Source: Chryseobacterium gleum
GTDB taxonomy: Bacteria > Bacteroidota > Bacteroidia > Flavobacteriales_D > Sanyastnellaceae
DNA length: 35,889 nucleotides
Assembly (NCBI GenBank): GCA_945881835.1
Contig: CAMCVP010000020.1
Location: 1-35,889, forward strand
Reading direction: 5' to 3'
Shown piece by piece: positions 25,668 through 34,398 of this stretch. Under the pieces are notes generated by a model. That model saw only the letters and a program-made list of their open reading frames with translations. It had not been told where the DNA came from and did no database searches. Position numbers and translations under genes: made by a program. Position 1 is the stretch's first letter. Each line of letters opens with the position of its first letter.

Positions 25668-26679
25668 GTTGAAGGGTTTGAGGAAATTGATATTCTTTTC
25701 GAGTTAAAAATTCATGATCGGTTAAGGTCAGCAGAAACGCAATTAGGTCTTGCTTTTCATTGGAAGAAAGATTAACGGAATGGTTTAATGGAGGAGAAAT
25801 ATTTTCTTCGTTTCCAGTTAATGAAGTGTAATGATTCAAGACTTGCTGCAAGGTCTTGAACCTACCGTCGTGCATATACGGAAAACTCATTTCAACATTT
25901 CGCAACGACGGAACCTTGAAGGTCAGTCGGTCTTGTCTGAATGTGGTAACAGCGCCTCTTCCAAAATCATTCAACGAATCGTCGAGAGGAATGCCGTTGC
26001 ATTTGAACTCGTCGTTCGTGAACAAAGGTTCGGTGTGACAAGCGTTGCAGTTTTTTTGAAACAAGACATATCCTTTTTTTTCCTGCTCAGTGAATTTCAT
26101 TTCACCCTTCAACACCTGGTCGTATTTGCTGTTCTTACTTTCCAACGAAAGCATGAATTGTGAAATCGATTTCAGCACACGCTCACCCGTGACTACGCTG
26201 TCTCCCCACGCTTTGAAGAATTGCTCGCGGTAAAATTTCCGTTCATTCAATTTCGAAACAACATGAACCAATGTTTCATTCATCTCCAATTTATTTTCAA
26301 TCGGAGCCATGGCTTGTGCGTCGAGGTTGTGCACCGCGCCGTCCCACATGAAATTTTTCTTCCATGCTAAATTGAAGAGAGCAGGAGCGTTTCGTTTTCC
26401 AACACGATCAAATACGCCGTGACTCACATTGTGATCGGTGTGCGCGAAGGCTGTGTAGGAGAGGTGACACGAAGAGCAAGAGATAGTATTGTCGGAAGAC
26501 AAAATCGGATCGTAAAAAAGCATGCGTCCCAATTCTTTTTTTTCGTTCGAAGGGGGATTGTTCTTTTCGTCGTAAACCTTTTTCGACCAAACAATTTTTC
26601 GTTTAGGTGGAAGGGTAAAGCCAAGCGCGAAGACAAAGAGCAAAATGAAAAGGAAGAAAGAGTTTCTTTTTCGAATCAT
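25639..26679 (-). CDS. Di-heme cytochrome c peroxidase-like enzyme, MauG/MbnH type
   Basis: A 346-residue periplasmic protein with an N-terminal export segment (MIRKRNSFFLFILLFVFALGF) and two heme c sites, CSSCH at 68-72 and CNACH at 211-215. Trp112 in FMWDGAVHNL lies where the inter-heme Trp of the family sits. In 'PYMHDGRFKTLQQVLNHY' Tyr284 occupies the position where classical CcpA enzymes carry the axial Met, which is the MauG/MbnH arrangement for oxidising protein residues rather than reducing peroxide alone. The ATG at 26679 overlaps the stop of the upstream MbnP-containing gene as ATGA, so the partner is translationally coupled. The exact subfamily call is inferred from this context plus the Tyr. 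Confidence 0.85.
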   Translation of the reverse strand: MIRKRNSFFLFILLFVFALGFTLPPKRKIVWSKKVYDEKNNPPSNEKKELGRMLFYDPILSSDNTISCSSCHLSYTAFAHTDHNVSHGVFDRVGKRNAPALFNLAWKKNFMWDGAVHNLDAQAMAPIENKLEMNETLVHVVSKLNERKFYREQFFKAWGDSVVTGERVLKSISQFMLSLESKNSKYDQVLKGEMKFTEQEKKGYVLFQKNCNACHTEPLFTNDEFKCNGIPLDDSLNDFGRGAVTTFRQDRLTFKVPSLRNVEMSFPYMHDGRFKTLQQVLNHYTSLTGNEENISPPLNHSVNLSSNEKQDLIAFLLTLTDHEFLTRKEYQFPQTLQHEITKRFHR

Positions 26680-28187
26680 TTCATTATCGCTGAAAAAGAA
26701 GCACACAATGCGCGCATGTATTCTTGAACATGCTTGTTCGGACTCATGAGTGAATACTCTTTGTTTGCGTGAACAAGCTCCATGAAAGAATCCAGCTTCA
26801 AATGAATAGTCACCTCTTGCGACCTTCTATCAGGCGGCAGAACAGGTCCGCCAGTGACCATTCGAAGAATTGGTATGTCATCAGTGATTGAACTCATATA
26901 AGCATTGGAGAAACCTCCGAGGTGAAGGTTTAATGCAGTGCCGTCTTTTTCTTTTCCTTCCAACTTAAACTGAATGTATCCGCTTTGCCAGCTCCAATAC
27001 ATGCCGTTTGCTGGATCTAACGCGCAGCAATGAACGCCTGCAGCGTTGGTAGCAGAATCGACGCCGAGGGTAAGTCGAATATAGCTGGCTTTAATGCTGT
27101 TGATTGGAATTGAAAAATTCAAGGAACTTCGATTTGAAAAATTTAGCAGGCGGTAGGCAACGGAATCCTTGCCAATGACTTGTCTATTGATATCTAATAT
27201 TTCAATATGCCCAACATAGCACTTCAGTAATTCAACATGAAGAAGAGAGTCGGCATAATCTAGGGGTGTTTTGTTTATGTTGAATTGAAACCTTCCTTCC
27301 ATTTTCGAATACATCTGTTCGAATTCAACAACGATAGGGAAGTGGTCAGAGAGGAGCGGTTCGGTAACATCGGTATTTCCAACTTTGTAGGAATGAAAAC
27401 CGAGGTTTTTCAATTTATAGAAAACGTAGTCTATGCGCGGAGCCTTTGGATTCGCAGCGCGTTCGAAATTGTTGAACGTTCCAACCTCCGAGGAAGCGCC
27501 TATTCCAGCATCAGAGAATTCTGCACGAAGTTTTTTCAATGCAGGATCTTCCGGTGTACAATTGAAATCGCCCATGAGAATTTTATTTTGAATGGAAGAG
27601 TAGTTGTTCATCTCATTCAAAATAAGTTTTGCGCTTTCTTGTCGAGCCACAACTCCCACATGATCCCAATGGGAATTAACCACAAGTAAAGTGTCTTTGT
27701 TGCTCTTATCAAATAGCAAGGCGAAAGTTGCAATTCGCTCGCAAGCGGCATCCCACCCTTTGCTTGGTTTCGTTGGAGTAGGGGAGAGCCAGATTGTTTT
27801 CGAAGAAATAAGATTGAAACGGTCTTTTCGAAAGAAAATAGGAGCGAATTCTCCTTTAGTCAATCCGTCTTCTCTTCCCACACCTATTCGATTGTAAACG
27901 TTTTTTCGATTTGTGTAATTGTAAAAAAACTGTTCAAGTTCAAGCACTTCATTGTGCAAGACTTCCTGAAACCCACAGATGTCGGGTTGTTCATTTATAA
28001 GAAAATTTCTGACGTGCTCGCTTCTGTTCGGCCAACTGTTTTCGCCATCATTCGGATTGTTGTAACGAATGTTGAAGGACAAAACTTTTAGTTTCGAAAA
28101 TTGTCCGTATGCTGAAATGCACTGAAACGAAATCAGGACAGACAGTAAACTAATTTTTATGAAGCCAGCCAAGTATTTCATCGTCAT
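26676..28187 (-). CDS. Fusion of a secreted EEP-family phosphoesterase and an MbnP-like copper-binding domain
   Basis: A 503-residue exported protein. Residues 1-29 are a signal peptide. Residues 33-290 are an endonuclease/exonuclease/phosphatase domain with all key motifs: SFNIRYN (Asn39), GFQEVL (Glu75), NSHWDH (His173), GDFN (206-209), RIDYVF (Asp253) and LSDHFP (Asp281, His282). Residues 297-503 match the MbnP family: 'LKCYVGHIEI', LGVDSATNAAG, 'LDPANGMYWSWQSGYIQFKLEG' with Trp398 and Trp400, 'LHLGGF' and 'VTIHLKLDSFMEL'. MbnP forms a copper site through an oxidised Trp made by the di-heme enzyme MbnH, the type encoded just downstream with an ATGA overlap. Start ATG 28187 or 28181; it overlaps the CHAP gene by 38 bp. 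The joined architecture is unusual. Confidence 0.85.
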   Translation of the reverse strand: MTMKYLAGFIKISLLSVLISFQCISAYGQFSKLKVLSFNIRYNNPNDGENSWPNRSEHVRNFLINEQPDICGFQEVLHNEVLELEQFFYNYTNRKNVYNRIGVGREDGLTKGEFAPIFFRKDRFNLISSKTIWLSPTPTKPSKGWDAACERIATFALLFDKSNKDTLLVVNSHWDHVGVVARQESAKLILNEMNNYSSIQNKILMGDFNCTPEDPALKKLRAEFSDAGIGASSEVGTFNNFERAANPKAPRIDYVFYKLKNLGFHSYKVGNTDVTEPLLSDHFPIVVEFEQMYSKMEGRFQFNINKTPLDYADSLLHVELLKCYVGHIEILDINRQVIGKDSVAYRLLNFSNRSSLNFSIPINSIKASYIRLTLGVDSATNAAGVHCCALDPANGMYWSWQSGYIQFKLEGKEKDGTALNLHLGGFSNAYMSSITDDIPILRMVTGGPVLPPDRRSQEVTIHLKLDSFMELVHANKEYSLMSPNKHVQEYMRALCASFSAIMK

Positions 28188-28710
28188 CAATGGTGTATCC
28201 GCTTCCGGAATAAATGAGGTTCAAGGTTATTCTGCTCGGAGCATTCGGTCCTGGATTTTGCTGAATGATTTCAATGCTTTTGTTGCCGTTGTTTTTCACC
28301 ACTATAGCAACGTGTCCGTAGGGATTCCATTCGTTACCCTTCCACACAATTAAATCGTGCATTTGAGGTATACCTTTTCCTCCGTTTTTATATTGAATCA
28401 GATTTCGCTCTGTGTTGAGTTGTCCGTCTTTGAATTTTGAATTGTAGAAGTCTTTTGCGTGTCCATACGAATTCGGCATTTTGTGTTTGAAGTATTCGTA
28501 ATAGTATCGCTTGACGAATTCTACGCATTGGTATTTCAATCCGATATTATACCCATCGCTGCTCACGTTGCGCGTGCTCACATGCGATACACTTCCATTG
28601 TAATACACCTTTACGCCATTGAATTCGTCTACCACGTCTCCAATATTTCTTTGACCAATCATGAGTGAAGAGGTGAGAATACTTGCGACTAGGAAAAGTG
28701 TTTTGATCAT
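28150..28710 (-). CDS. Exported CHAP-domain (cysteine amidase/peptidase) protein
   Basis: A 186-residue protein with a signal peptide (MIKTLFLVASILTSSLMIGQ). The CHAP pattern is a nucleophile Cys in 'KYQCVEFVKRYYYE' and a base His in 'NPYGHVAIVVKNNGNKSIEIIQQNPG', as in peptidoglycan amidases/endopeptidases and glutathionylspermidine-type amidases. It probably cuts peptidoglycan cross-links or stem peptides in the periplasm, though the target cannot be read from sequence. A TACCTTGC sequence, a poor -7 box, lies 4 nt before the ATG on the minus strand. It heads the operon with the EEP-MbnP, di-heme and YHYH genes, its stop lying inside the start of the EEP-MbnP gene. Confidence 0.88.
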   Translation of the reverse strand: MIKTLFLVASILTSSLMIGQRNIGDVVDEFNGVKVYYNGSVSHVSTRNVSSDGYNIGLKYQCVEFVKRYYYEYFKHKMPNSYGHAKDFYNSKFKDGQLNTERNLIQYKNGGKGIPQMHDLIVWKGNEWNPYGHVAIVVKNNGNKSIEIIQQNPGPNAPSRITLNLIYSGSGYTIDDDEILGWLHKN

Positions 28711-28728
28711 GAATGCAAGGTAAAATAA

Positions 28729-28752
28729 AAAAACCTCCCGAAGGAGGTTTTT
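28729..28752 (-). terminator. Rho-independent terminator of rpsA
   Basis: On the minus strand a 10-bp stem (AAAAACCTCC / GGAGGTTTTT) closes a TTCG tetraloop and is followed by more T residues. It lies 22 bp beyond the rpsA stop and separates rpsA from the CHAP operon. Confidence 0.9.
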
Positions 28753-28773
28753 ATATGTTATAGGGAAGAAGAA

Positions 28774-30753
28774 TTATGCTCCTTCTTCGCCGTCCATTTT
28801 CTCTTTCAATGCAGCCAATGCACCTAAGTCACCAAGAGTTGATTTCTCAACTTGAGAGTTAACTTGTTTCACAGCTGAATTGTTGTCTTCTTTCTTAGCA
28901 CCTGCACCAGCACCTGCGCGCTTAGGCTTAGCATCTGTAGATGGAGTAGAAGTGATTTCTTCTGGCTTCCAAGTTTGTGTGTGAGACACAGCAATCTTAC
29001 GTTGGTTCTTGTTGAACTCAAGAACGATGAAGTCAAGCGTTTCTTCCACTTTCGCAGTAGCACCGTCTTCTTTCTTCATGTTTTTGTTCAAGCAGAATCC
29101 TTCTAAACCGTAAGGAAGAGCAACAACACAATGGTTACCTTCTTTCTTCACGATAGTACCTTGGTGCTTGGTTCCTTCAACGAATACAGTTTCGAACACA
29201 TCCCATGGATTTTCTTCCACTTGCTTGTGCCCTAAGCTAATCTTACGTCCTTCACGATCCAATTCCAATACAACAACAGCTAGATCATCTCCGATAGCGC
29301 AGAACTCACTTGGATGCTTGATCTTCTTAGACCAAGAAAGGTCAGAGATGTGAACTAGACCATCGATACCGTCAGCTAATTCGCAGAAGATACCGAATGT
29401 AGTGAATGCACGAACTTTCGCAGTATGCTTGCTTCCAACAGGGAAACGAGACTCAATTCCGTCCCATGGATCAGAAGTCAATTGCTTCAATCCAAGGCTT
29501 AATTTACGCTCGTCTTTTTCCATGCTAAGGATTACAGCCTCAACTTCCTGTCCTACTTTCAAGAAATCTTGAGCAGAACGTAAGTGTGAACTCCAAGACA
29601 TTTCAGAAACGTGAATCAATCCTTCTACACCAGGAGCAATCTCAACGAATGCACCGTAGTCTGCAAGAACAACCACTTTACCTGTAATCTTTTGTCCAAC
29701 TTCCAAAGTATCTTGAATAGCATCCCATGGGTGAGCAGACAATTGTTTCAAGCCAAGAGCGATACGCTTCTTGTCATCATCGAAGTCAAGAATAACAACG
29801 TTGATTTTAGAATCCAATTGAACAATCTCTTCAGGATGAACAATACGTCCCCAAGAAAGGTCAGTAATGTGAATCAATCCATCTACGCCGCCAAGGTCAA
29901 CGAATACACCGTAGCTTGTGATGTTTTTAACCACACCTTCCAATACTTGTCCTTTTTCAAGGCCAGACATGATTTGTTTTTTCTGTTCTTCCAATTCAGC
30001 TTCGATAAGCGCTTTGTGAGAAACAACTACGTTTTTGAATTCGTTGTTAATCTTAACAACTTTCAATTCCATAATTTTTCCAACGTACACATCGTAATCA
30101 CGAATTGGTTTAACGTCGATTTGAGATCCAGGTAAGAACGCTTCGATACCGAATACGTCAACAATAAGTCCGCCTTTCGTGCGACACTTAACTTCACCTT
30201 TAATGATTTCGCCAGACTCAAGAGCTGCATTAACGTTACCCCAAGCGCTGAACAAACGAGCAGTCTTGTGAGAAACGATTAATTGTCCGTTTTTGTCTTC
30301 TTGTAATTCAACATAAACAGGAACGCGATCACCAGCTTTAAGATCTGGATTGTAACGGAATTCAGTTACCGCAACAACACCTTCAGACTTGTATCCGATG
30401 TTTATTACAACTTCTTTCTTTCCTACAGAAACAACAGTTCCTTCAATGACTGTTTTTTCAGCAATTGTAGACAATGTGTTTTCGTACAATGAATCGTAAC
30501 GAGCACGATCATCATTGCTGTATCCGCCAGAAGCTTCGTAAGCTTCCCAGCTGAACTCGCCATTTTCATTCATGAAAGCAGCGTCGTCAGCAGTGCTGTA
30601 CAACTCTAATGGTTCTTCTGCAGAAACTTCTTCTTCTACCGGAGCAGAAACTTCTTCTACAGATTCAGAAGCCGTAGCTTCAGTGTTTTCAGTTCCTTCT
30701 GTGGTTGGAACAGTGTTTTCAGCTTCTTCAGCTGGATTTAATTCTTCTGCCAT
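28774..30753 (-). CDS. rpsA: 30S ribosomal protein S1
   Basis: Single-strand RNA-binding ribosomal protein that recruits mRNA to the 30S subunit. The 659-residue protein has six S1 (OB-fold) repeats, starting near EKTVIEGTVVSVG, ESGEIIKGEVKC, EKGQVLEGVVKN, EVGQKITGKVVV, PVGSKHTAKVRA and VEGTKHQGTIVK; repeats 3 to 5 carry the canonical 'GxxGLIHxSxxSW' core. An acidic, low-complexity N-terminal extension of about 95 residues and a Lys/Ala-rich C-terminal tail ending in GDLGALAALKEKMDGEEGA make it longer than E. coli S1 (557), as usual in Bacteroidota. S1 matters here because Bacteroidota seldom use Shine-Dalgarno pairing. Confidence 0.97.
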   Translation of the reverse strand: MAEELNPAEEAENTVPTTEGTENTEATASESVEEVSAPVEEEVSAEEPLELYSTADDAAFMNENGEFSWEAYEASGGYSNDDRARYDSLYENTLSTIAEKTVIEGTVVSVGKKEVVINIGYKSEGVVAVTEFRYNPDLKAGDRVPVYVELQEDKNGQLIVSHKTARLFSAWGNVNAALESGEIIKGEVKCRTKGGLIVDVFGIEAFLPGSQIDVKPIRDYDVYVGKIMELKVVKINNEFKNVVVSHKALIEAELEEQKKQIMSGLEKGQVLEGVVKNITSYGVFVDLGGVDGLIHITDLSWGRIVHPEEIVQLDSKINVVILDFDDDKKRIALGLKQLSAHPWDAIQDTLEVGQKITGKVVVLADYGAFVEIAPGVEGLIHVSEMSWSSHLRSAQDFLKVGQEVEAVILSMEKDERKLSLGLKQLTSDPWDGIESRFPVGSKHTAKVRAFTTFGIFCELADGIDGLVHISDLSWSKKIKHPSEFCAIGDDLAVVVLELDREGRKISLGHKQVEENPWDVFETVFVEGTKHQGTIVKKEGNHCVVALPYGLEGFCLNKNMKKEDGATAKVEETLDFIVLEFNKNQRKIAVSHTQTWKPEEITSTPSTDAKPKRAGAGAGAKKEDNNSAVKQVNSQVEKSTLGDLGALAALKEKMDGEEGA

Positions 30754-30970
30754 GGGGCATTGTTAATTTGTATTTCATTCGCTTTCGCACGCATTCGGAA
30801 TGAAAGAGTTAGTTATTATTCAGTGAATCAGCGTCTTATCACCGCCCAAAAAGGGACGCGAATATACAAATAATTTCTTGAAATAATACGTGATGGGTAA
30901 ACATTGTAGTCTAAAATGTGTTCTATCATTTATTGCAGATAATTACGCAGTCACAAAATCAAGTCTTTGC

Positions 30971-32503
30971 ATGAAAGTTGGAATCCCATTAGAATTATTG
31001 CCTAACGAGTCACGCGTTGCTGCCACTCCAAAAACAGTCGAACGATTAATAAAACAAGGCTTCGAAGTTGTTGTGCAATCCAATGCCGGAAAGAGGTCTA
31101 ATTTTAAGGACAGCGATTATCAAAAAGTTGGGGCTTCAATTTCCGAGAAGAATTCAGTCATATACGAAGCTTCAGACATAGTTTTAAAGGTAAGAGAGCC
31201 TCAACCCGAAGAAATCGAAATCATGCCAAGTGGGCTTACACTCATTTGTTACCTCTCACCGGCGCAGAACTTAACGCTTCTGCAAAGCCTCGCAGATAGA
31301 GGGGTTAACGCAATAGCAATGGATGCTATTCCGCGAATTTCTCGTGCTCAAAAAATGGATGTTTTATCATCAATGGCAAATATTTCAGGTTACCGAGCGG
31401 TCGTTGAAGCTGCTTTTTATTTTGGAAGATTTCTGAATGGACAAATAACAGCTGCAGGTAAAGTAGAGCCAGCGAAAGTTTTAGTAGTTGGCGCCGGAGT
31501 AGCTGGACTTGCTGCAATTGGAACAGCAAATTCTTTAGGTGCAATTGTTAGAGCCTTCGACACAAGAAAAGAAGTTGCAGAGCAAATTCAGTCAATGGGA
31601 GCGAAATTTCTGACTGTCGAAATCAATGAAGATGGACGCACAGATTCTGGTTACTCCAAAGAGATGAGCAAAGAGTTCATAGATGCGGAAATGAAGCTCT
31701 TTGAAGAACAAGCAAAAGACATAGACATTGTTATCACCACCGCACAAATACCTGGAAGACCAGCGCCAAAGTTGTGGTTAGAAAATCACGTGCAGCTCAT
31801 GAAGCCGGGGTCAATTATTGTCGATCTAGCGGCGTCTTCGGGTGGAAATTGTGAATTAACAAAGCCCAACGAAGTTTACACAACAGAAAATGGAGTAACA
31901 ATATTGGGTAAGATAGATATGCTTCCCGGACAGGCAAGTCAATTGTATGGAAACAACTTGTGCCACTTATTGGACGACATGGGGAAGGCAGAGAATTTTC
32001 ACATCAATATGGAGGATGCTATTGTTTCAAGAGCAATGGTCACCTTCGAGGGTAAAGTTAATTGGCCTCAAAAGCCGTTAGATGTTAGTCCAGCTAAAGC
32101 CAAGCCTGCAGAAAATGTTTTACCGAAATCGGTTTCAACCGAAACCAAGCAAAAAAATAAAGCCATTGGTGCAATAAGAGGGGTAGTTGTTGTCGGACTC
32201 CTACTTGGCCTTGTTGGAAGTTTTGCTCCTAGAGATTTTCTTCAGCACTTTACTGTTTTCGTTCTCGCCATCTTCATAGGATGGCAAGTGATATCAAACG
32301 TTTCACATGCGCTGCACACCCCGCTCATGGCTGTTACAAACGCCATAAGTGGAATTATCGTGATAGGCGGGTTGCTTCAAACCAAGAACAGTCCGACTAG
32401 TATCCTTACAATATTATCTGTTGCGGCAGTTTTGTTAGCAACCATAAACATCGTAGGAGGATTTGTAGTTACGCATCGAATGTTAAAAATGTTTAGAAAA
32501 TAA
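30971..32503 (+). CDS. pntA: NAD(P) transhydrogenase subunit alpha
   Basis: Proton-translocating transhydrogenase alpha subunit: hydride transfer between NADH and NADP+ driven by proton flow. Domain I (residues 1-380) contains the N-terminal '[18 protein letters not shown]', '[20 protein letters not shown]' (NAD-binding glycine motif) and '[18 protein letters not shown]'; the last about 110 residues hold three to four membrane helices (domain IIa). It is the two-subunit form with 510 residues. The frame runs from ATG 30890, but [11 protein letters not shown] at 30971 is the family N terminus. It precedes pntB by 5 bp, so the complex is made from one mRNA. Confidence 0.95.
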   Translation: MKVGIPLELLPNESRVAATPKTVERLIKQGFEVVVQSNAGKRSNFKDSDYQKVGASISEKNSVIYEASDIVLKVREPQPEEIEIMPSGLTLICYLSPAQNLTLLQSLADRGVNAIAMDAIPRISRAQKMDVLSSMANISGYRAVVEAAFYFGRFLNGQITAAGKVEPAKVLVVGAGVAGLAAIGTANSLGAIVRAFDTRKEVAEQIQSMGAKFLTVEINEDGRTDSGYSKEMSKEFIDAEMKLFEEQAKDIDIVITTAQIPGRPAPKLWLENHVQLMKPGSIIVDLAASSGGNCELTKPNEVYTTENGVTILGKIDMLPGQASQLYGNNLCHLLDDMGKAENFHINMEDAIVSRAMVTFEGKVNWPQKPLDVSPAKAKPAENVLPKSVSTETKQKNKAIGAIRGVVVVGLLLGLVGSFAPRDFLQHFTVFVLAIFIGWQVISNVSHALHTPLMAVTNAISGIIVIGGLLQTKNSPTSILTILSVAAVLLATINIVGGFVVTHRMLKMFRK

Positions 32504-32508
32504 GAACC

Positions 32509-33909
32509 ATGCATTCAATCAACGAAATTCAAACAGCCGCGTACCTCTATGCGAGTGTTTTATTCATACTAAGTCTTAGCGGTTTATCTTCTCAAGACTC
32601 AGCGAAAAGAGGTGTGTTTTACGGAATAGCTGGAATGGTTATAGCTATTGCTGCAACTCTTTTCGGAAGTGGGGTAGAAGGAAAAGTCTACATCGTAATA
32701 GCCATTGCGGCAGCCTCTGTAATTGGCATCTTCATCGCACGAAAAGTTCAGATGACAACCATGCCGCAGTTAATAGCGCTGTTGCACAGTTTCGTCGGCC
32801 TTGCCGCTGTGCTAGTCGGTTTCGGTTCATTTATAGATTCTGCATCTTCCACATCCGATTCTTCAACTCATTTAGTGCATTCCATTGAAGTGTTTATTGG
32901 TGTGTTTATCGGAATGATCACCTTCACGGGCTCCCTCATTGCATGGGGAAAATTAGACGGAAAGGTATCTTCCAAGCCTTGGAATTTCAAGGGACTTCAA
33001 ACCATAAACCTTTCATTATTTTTAATTTGTGTTGTAGCCGGAATTGTTTTTTGCAATGCCGAAGGTTTAGACGGGATTTTCGCACTAGTCGCCATGACCG
33101 CAATTGCCGCTGTCATCGGAATTATCTTGGTAATGGCAATAGGCGGTGGCGACATGCCCGTTGTTGTTTCAATGTTGAATTCATATTCGGGTTGGGCGGC
33201 TTCGGCAGCCGGATTCATGTTAGGTAACGACTTACTCATTGTAACAGGCGCCTTGGTCGGAAGCTCAGGTGCAATTCTATCTATACACATGTGCGAGGCC
33301 ATGAACAGATCTTTCATTTCGGTCATCTTCGCAAGTGGAACCAAAGTGCAATCAGGACAAGCTAAAAAGGAAATCGAAGGAGAAGTGCAAGCAACCAATC
33401 ATCAAGAGGTAGCTGAACTTTTACGCAGTGCAAAGTCTGTTGTTATTGTTCCCGGTTACGGCATGGCGGTAGCGAAAGCGCAATATCCCATCTACGAAAT
33501 GGCACAGACGCTTATCAACGAAGGCATCAACGTTAGATTCGCCATTCACCCCGTTGCTGGTAGACTTCCAGGTCACATGAATGTTCTCTTAGCGGAAGCC
33601 AATGTTCCTTACGACATTGTTCTGGAAATGGACGACATCAACGATGATATGCCGAATACCGATGTTGTTTTGGTTGTTGGCGCAAACGATGTCGTAAACC
33701 CGAGTGCGCAAGACGATCCCACAAGTTCCATCTACGGCATGCCGGTCATAGAAGCATGGAAAGCCGAAAAAGTCATCATCATGAAACGCTCCATGAGCGC
33801 AGGCTATTCAGGTGAAGACAATCCGCTCTTCTACAAACCAAATTCGCTCATGCTATACGGAGACGCCAAAGACACGGTCGAAAAACTACTTAGGCTAATT
33901 AAGGACTAA
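32509..33909 (+). CDS. pntB: NAD(P) transhydrogenase subunit beta
   Basis: Membrane subunit carrying domain IIb (about eight to nine transmembrane helices in residues 1-270) and the cytoplasmic NADP(H)-binding domain III in the C-terminal part. Typical landmarks are 'MPQLIALLHSFVGLAAVLVGFG', 'GGGDMPVVVSMLNSYSGWAASAAGFML', and in domain III 'VIVPGYGMAVAKAQYPIYEMA', 'HPVAGRLPGHMNVLLAEANVPYD' and 'VGANDVVNPSAQDDPTSSIYGMPV'. The 466-residue length is normal. Together with PntA it supplies NADPH at the inner membrane. Confidence 0.97.
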   Translation: MHSINEIQTAAYLYASVLFILSLSGLSSQDSAKRGVFYGIAGMVIAIAATLFGSGVEGKVYIVIAIAAASVIGIFIARKVQMTTMPQLIALLHSFVGLAAVLVGFGSFIDSASSTSDSSTHLVHSIEVFIGVFIGMITFTGSLIAWGKLDGKVSSKPWNFKGLQTINLSLFLICVVAGIVFCNAEGLDGIFALVAMTAIAAVIGIILVMAIGGGDMPVVVSMLNSYSGWAASAAGFMLGNDLLIVTGALVGSSGAILSIHMCEAMNRSFISVIFASGTKVQSGQAKKEIEGEVQATNHQEVAELLRSAKSVVIVPGYGMAVAKAQYPIYEMAQTLINEGINVRFAIHPVAGRLPGHMNVLLAEANVPYDIVLEMDDINDDMPNTDVVLVVGANDVVNPSAQDDPTSSIYGMPVIEAWKAEKVIIMKRSMSAGYSGEDNPLFYKPNSLMLYGDAKDTVEKLLRLIKD

Positions 33910-33941
33910 CCCTTTCTTCCCTTTTCTTCCCCTTTCTTACC
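33910..33941. repeat. Pyrimidine tract after pntB
   Basis: Immediately after the pntB stop there is an almost pure C/T run built of near-repeats (CCCTTTCTT, CCCTTTTCTT, CCCCTTTCTT). It leads into the first 83-bp repeat copy. No hairpin terminator for pntB was found before it. Confidence 0.6.
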
Positions 33942-33949
33942 GAATTTTC

Positions 33950-34032
33950 GGGCGTGCCCCTTCGGGTCGGGCTATTCGTTTCAAGTCCTCGCGGTTTCCA
34001 ACCGCTCCGGGCTTTCCACTTCTATCCCTCAC
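33950..34032. repeat. 83-bp dispersed repeat, copy 1
   Basis: This copy and 34399-34481 are direct repeats of equal length, differing at only 4 positions. Each contains GGGCGTGCCC (palindrome), CCCTTCGGG (stem with a short loop) and GCGGTTTCCAACCGC (6-bp stem, TCC loop). Such GC-rich, hairpin-dense elements, starting GGGCGTGCC and ending near TATCCCTCAC, resemble REP-like intergenic repeats recalled from Bacteroidota genomes; no gene is seen inside. Confidence 0.85.
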
Positions 34033-34141
34033 TCATCTCCACTCATTCTGTTTGTCTTTCTGTTTCTCATTCTGAAAAAAAATAAGGTCTTTGTTTCTAG
34101 GGCGAGAAAGAAAAGTGGGGAAATCAAAAAGAAAATAAGTG

Positions 34142-34306
34142 CTATCCTAGAACAAAAAAGTAAATCACCGCCCACACAACTCCGAAAAACAATCCGAGAT
34201 AAACGGTATTCACATGCTTCTTCAAATCACGCTTCACAATCAATCGGAATAGAACCCAAAGAATGAATAATGTTGCGAACGCGATGGGGAGGTAGATTCT
34301 AAGCAT
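34142..34306 (-). CDS. Small two-helix membrane protein (54 residues), hypothetical
   Basis: Starts at ATG 34306 and ends at TAG 34142. The protein opens MLRIYLPIAFATLFILWVL (first hydrophobic segment, about residues 3-20), has a basic loop (RLIVKRDLKKH, about 21-31) and a second hydrophobic segment (about 34-53, YLGLFFGVVWAVIYFFVLG), the usual hairpin topology with both termini on the same side. No family is recognised. It lies between the two 83-bp repeats and has a weak upstream region. A two-helix pattern over the whole frame, rather than the length, supports it as a gene. Confidence 0.6.
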   Translation of the reverse strand: MLRIYLPIAFATLFILWVLFRLIVKRDLKKHVNTVYLGLFFGVVWAVIYFFVLG

Positions 34307-34398
34307 GTTTTATTAATTCAGATAATCTCTGCAAAGATGAGGCTGATTGATATTTTTTCGTCGCAGACATTCGCGAAGCATTCTCCGCAGGACTTTTT

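Noticed and set aside
28729-28752. Hairpin with TTCG tetraloop as a regulatory RNA
   Set aside because: Position after rpsA and the T-run on the minus strand explain it fully as an ordinary terminator.
30890-30970. Longer pntA start at ATG 30890
   Set aside because: The extra 27 residues do not resemble PntA, which starts at [15 protein letters not shown] (30971).
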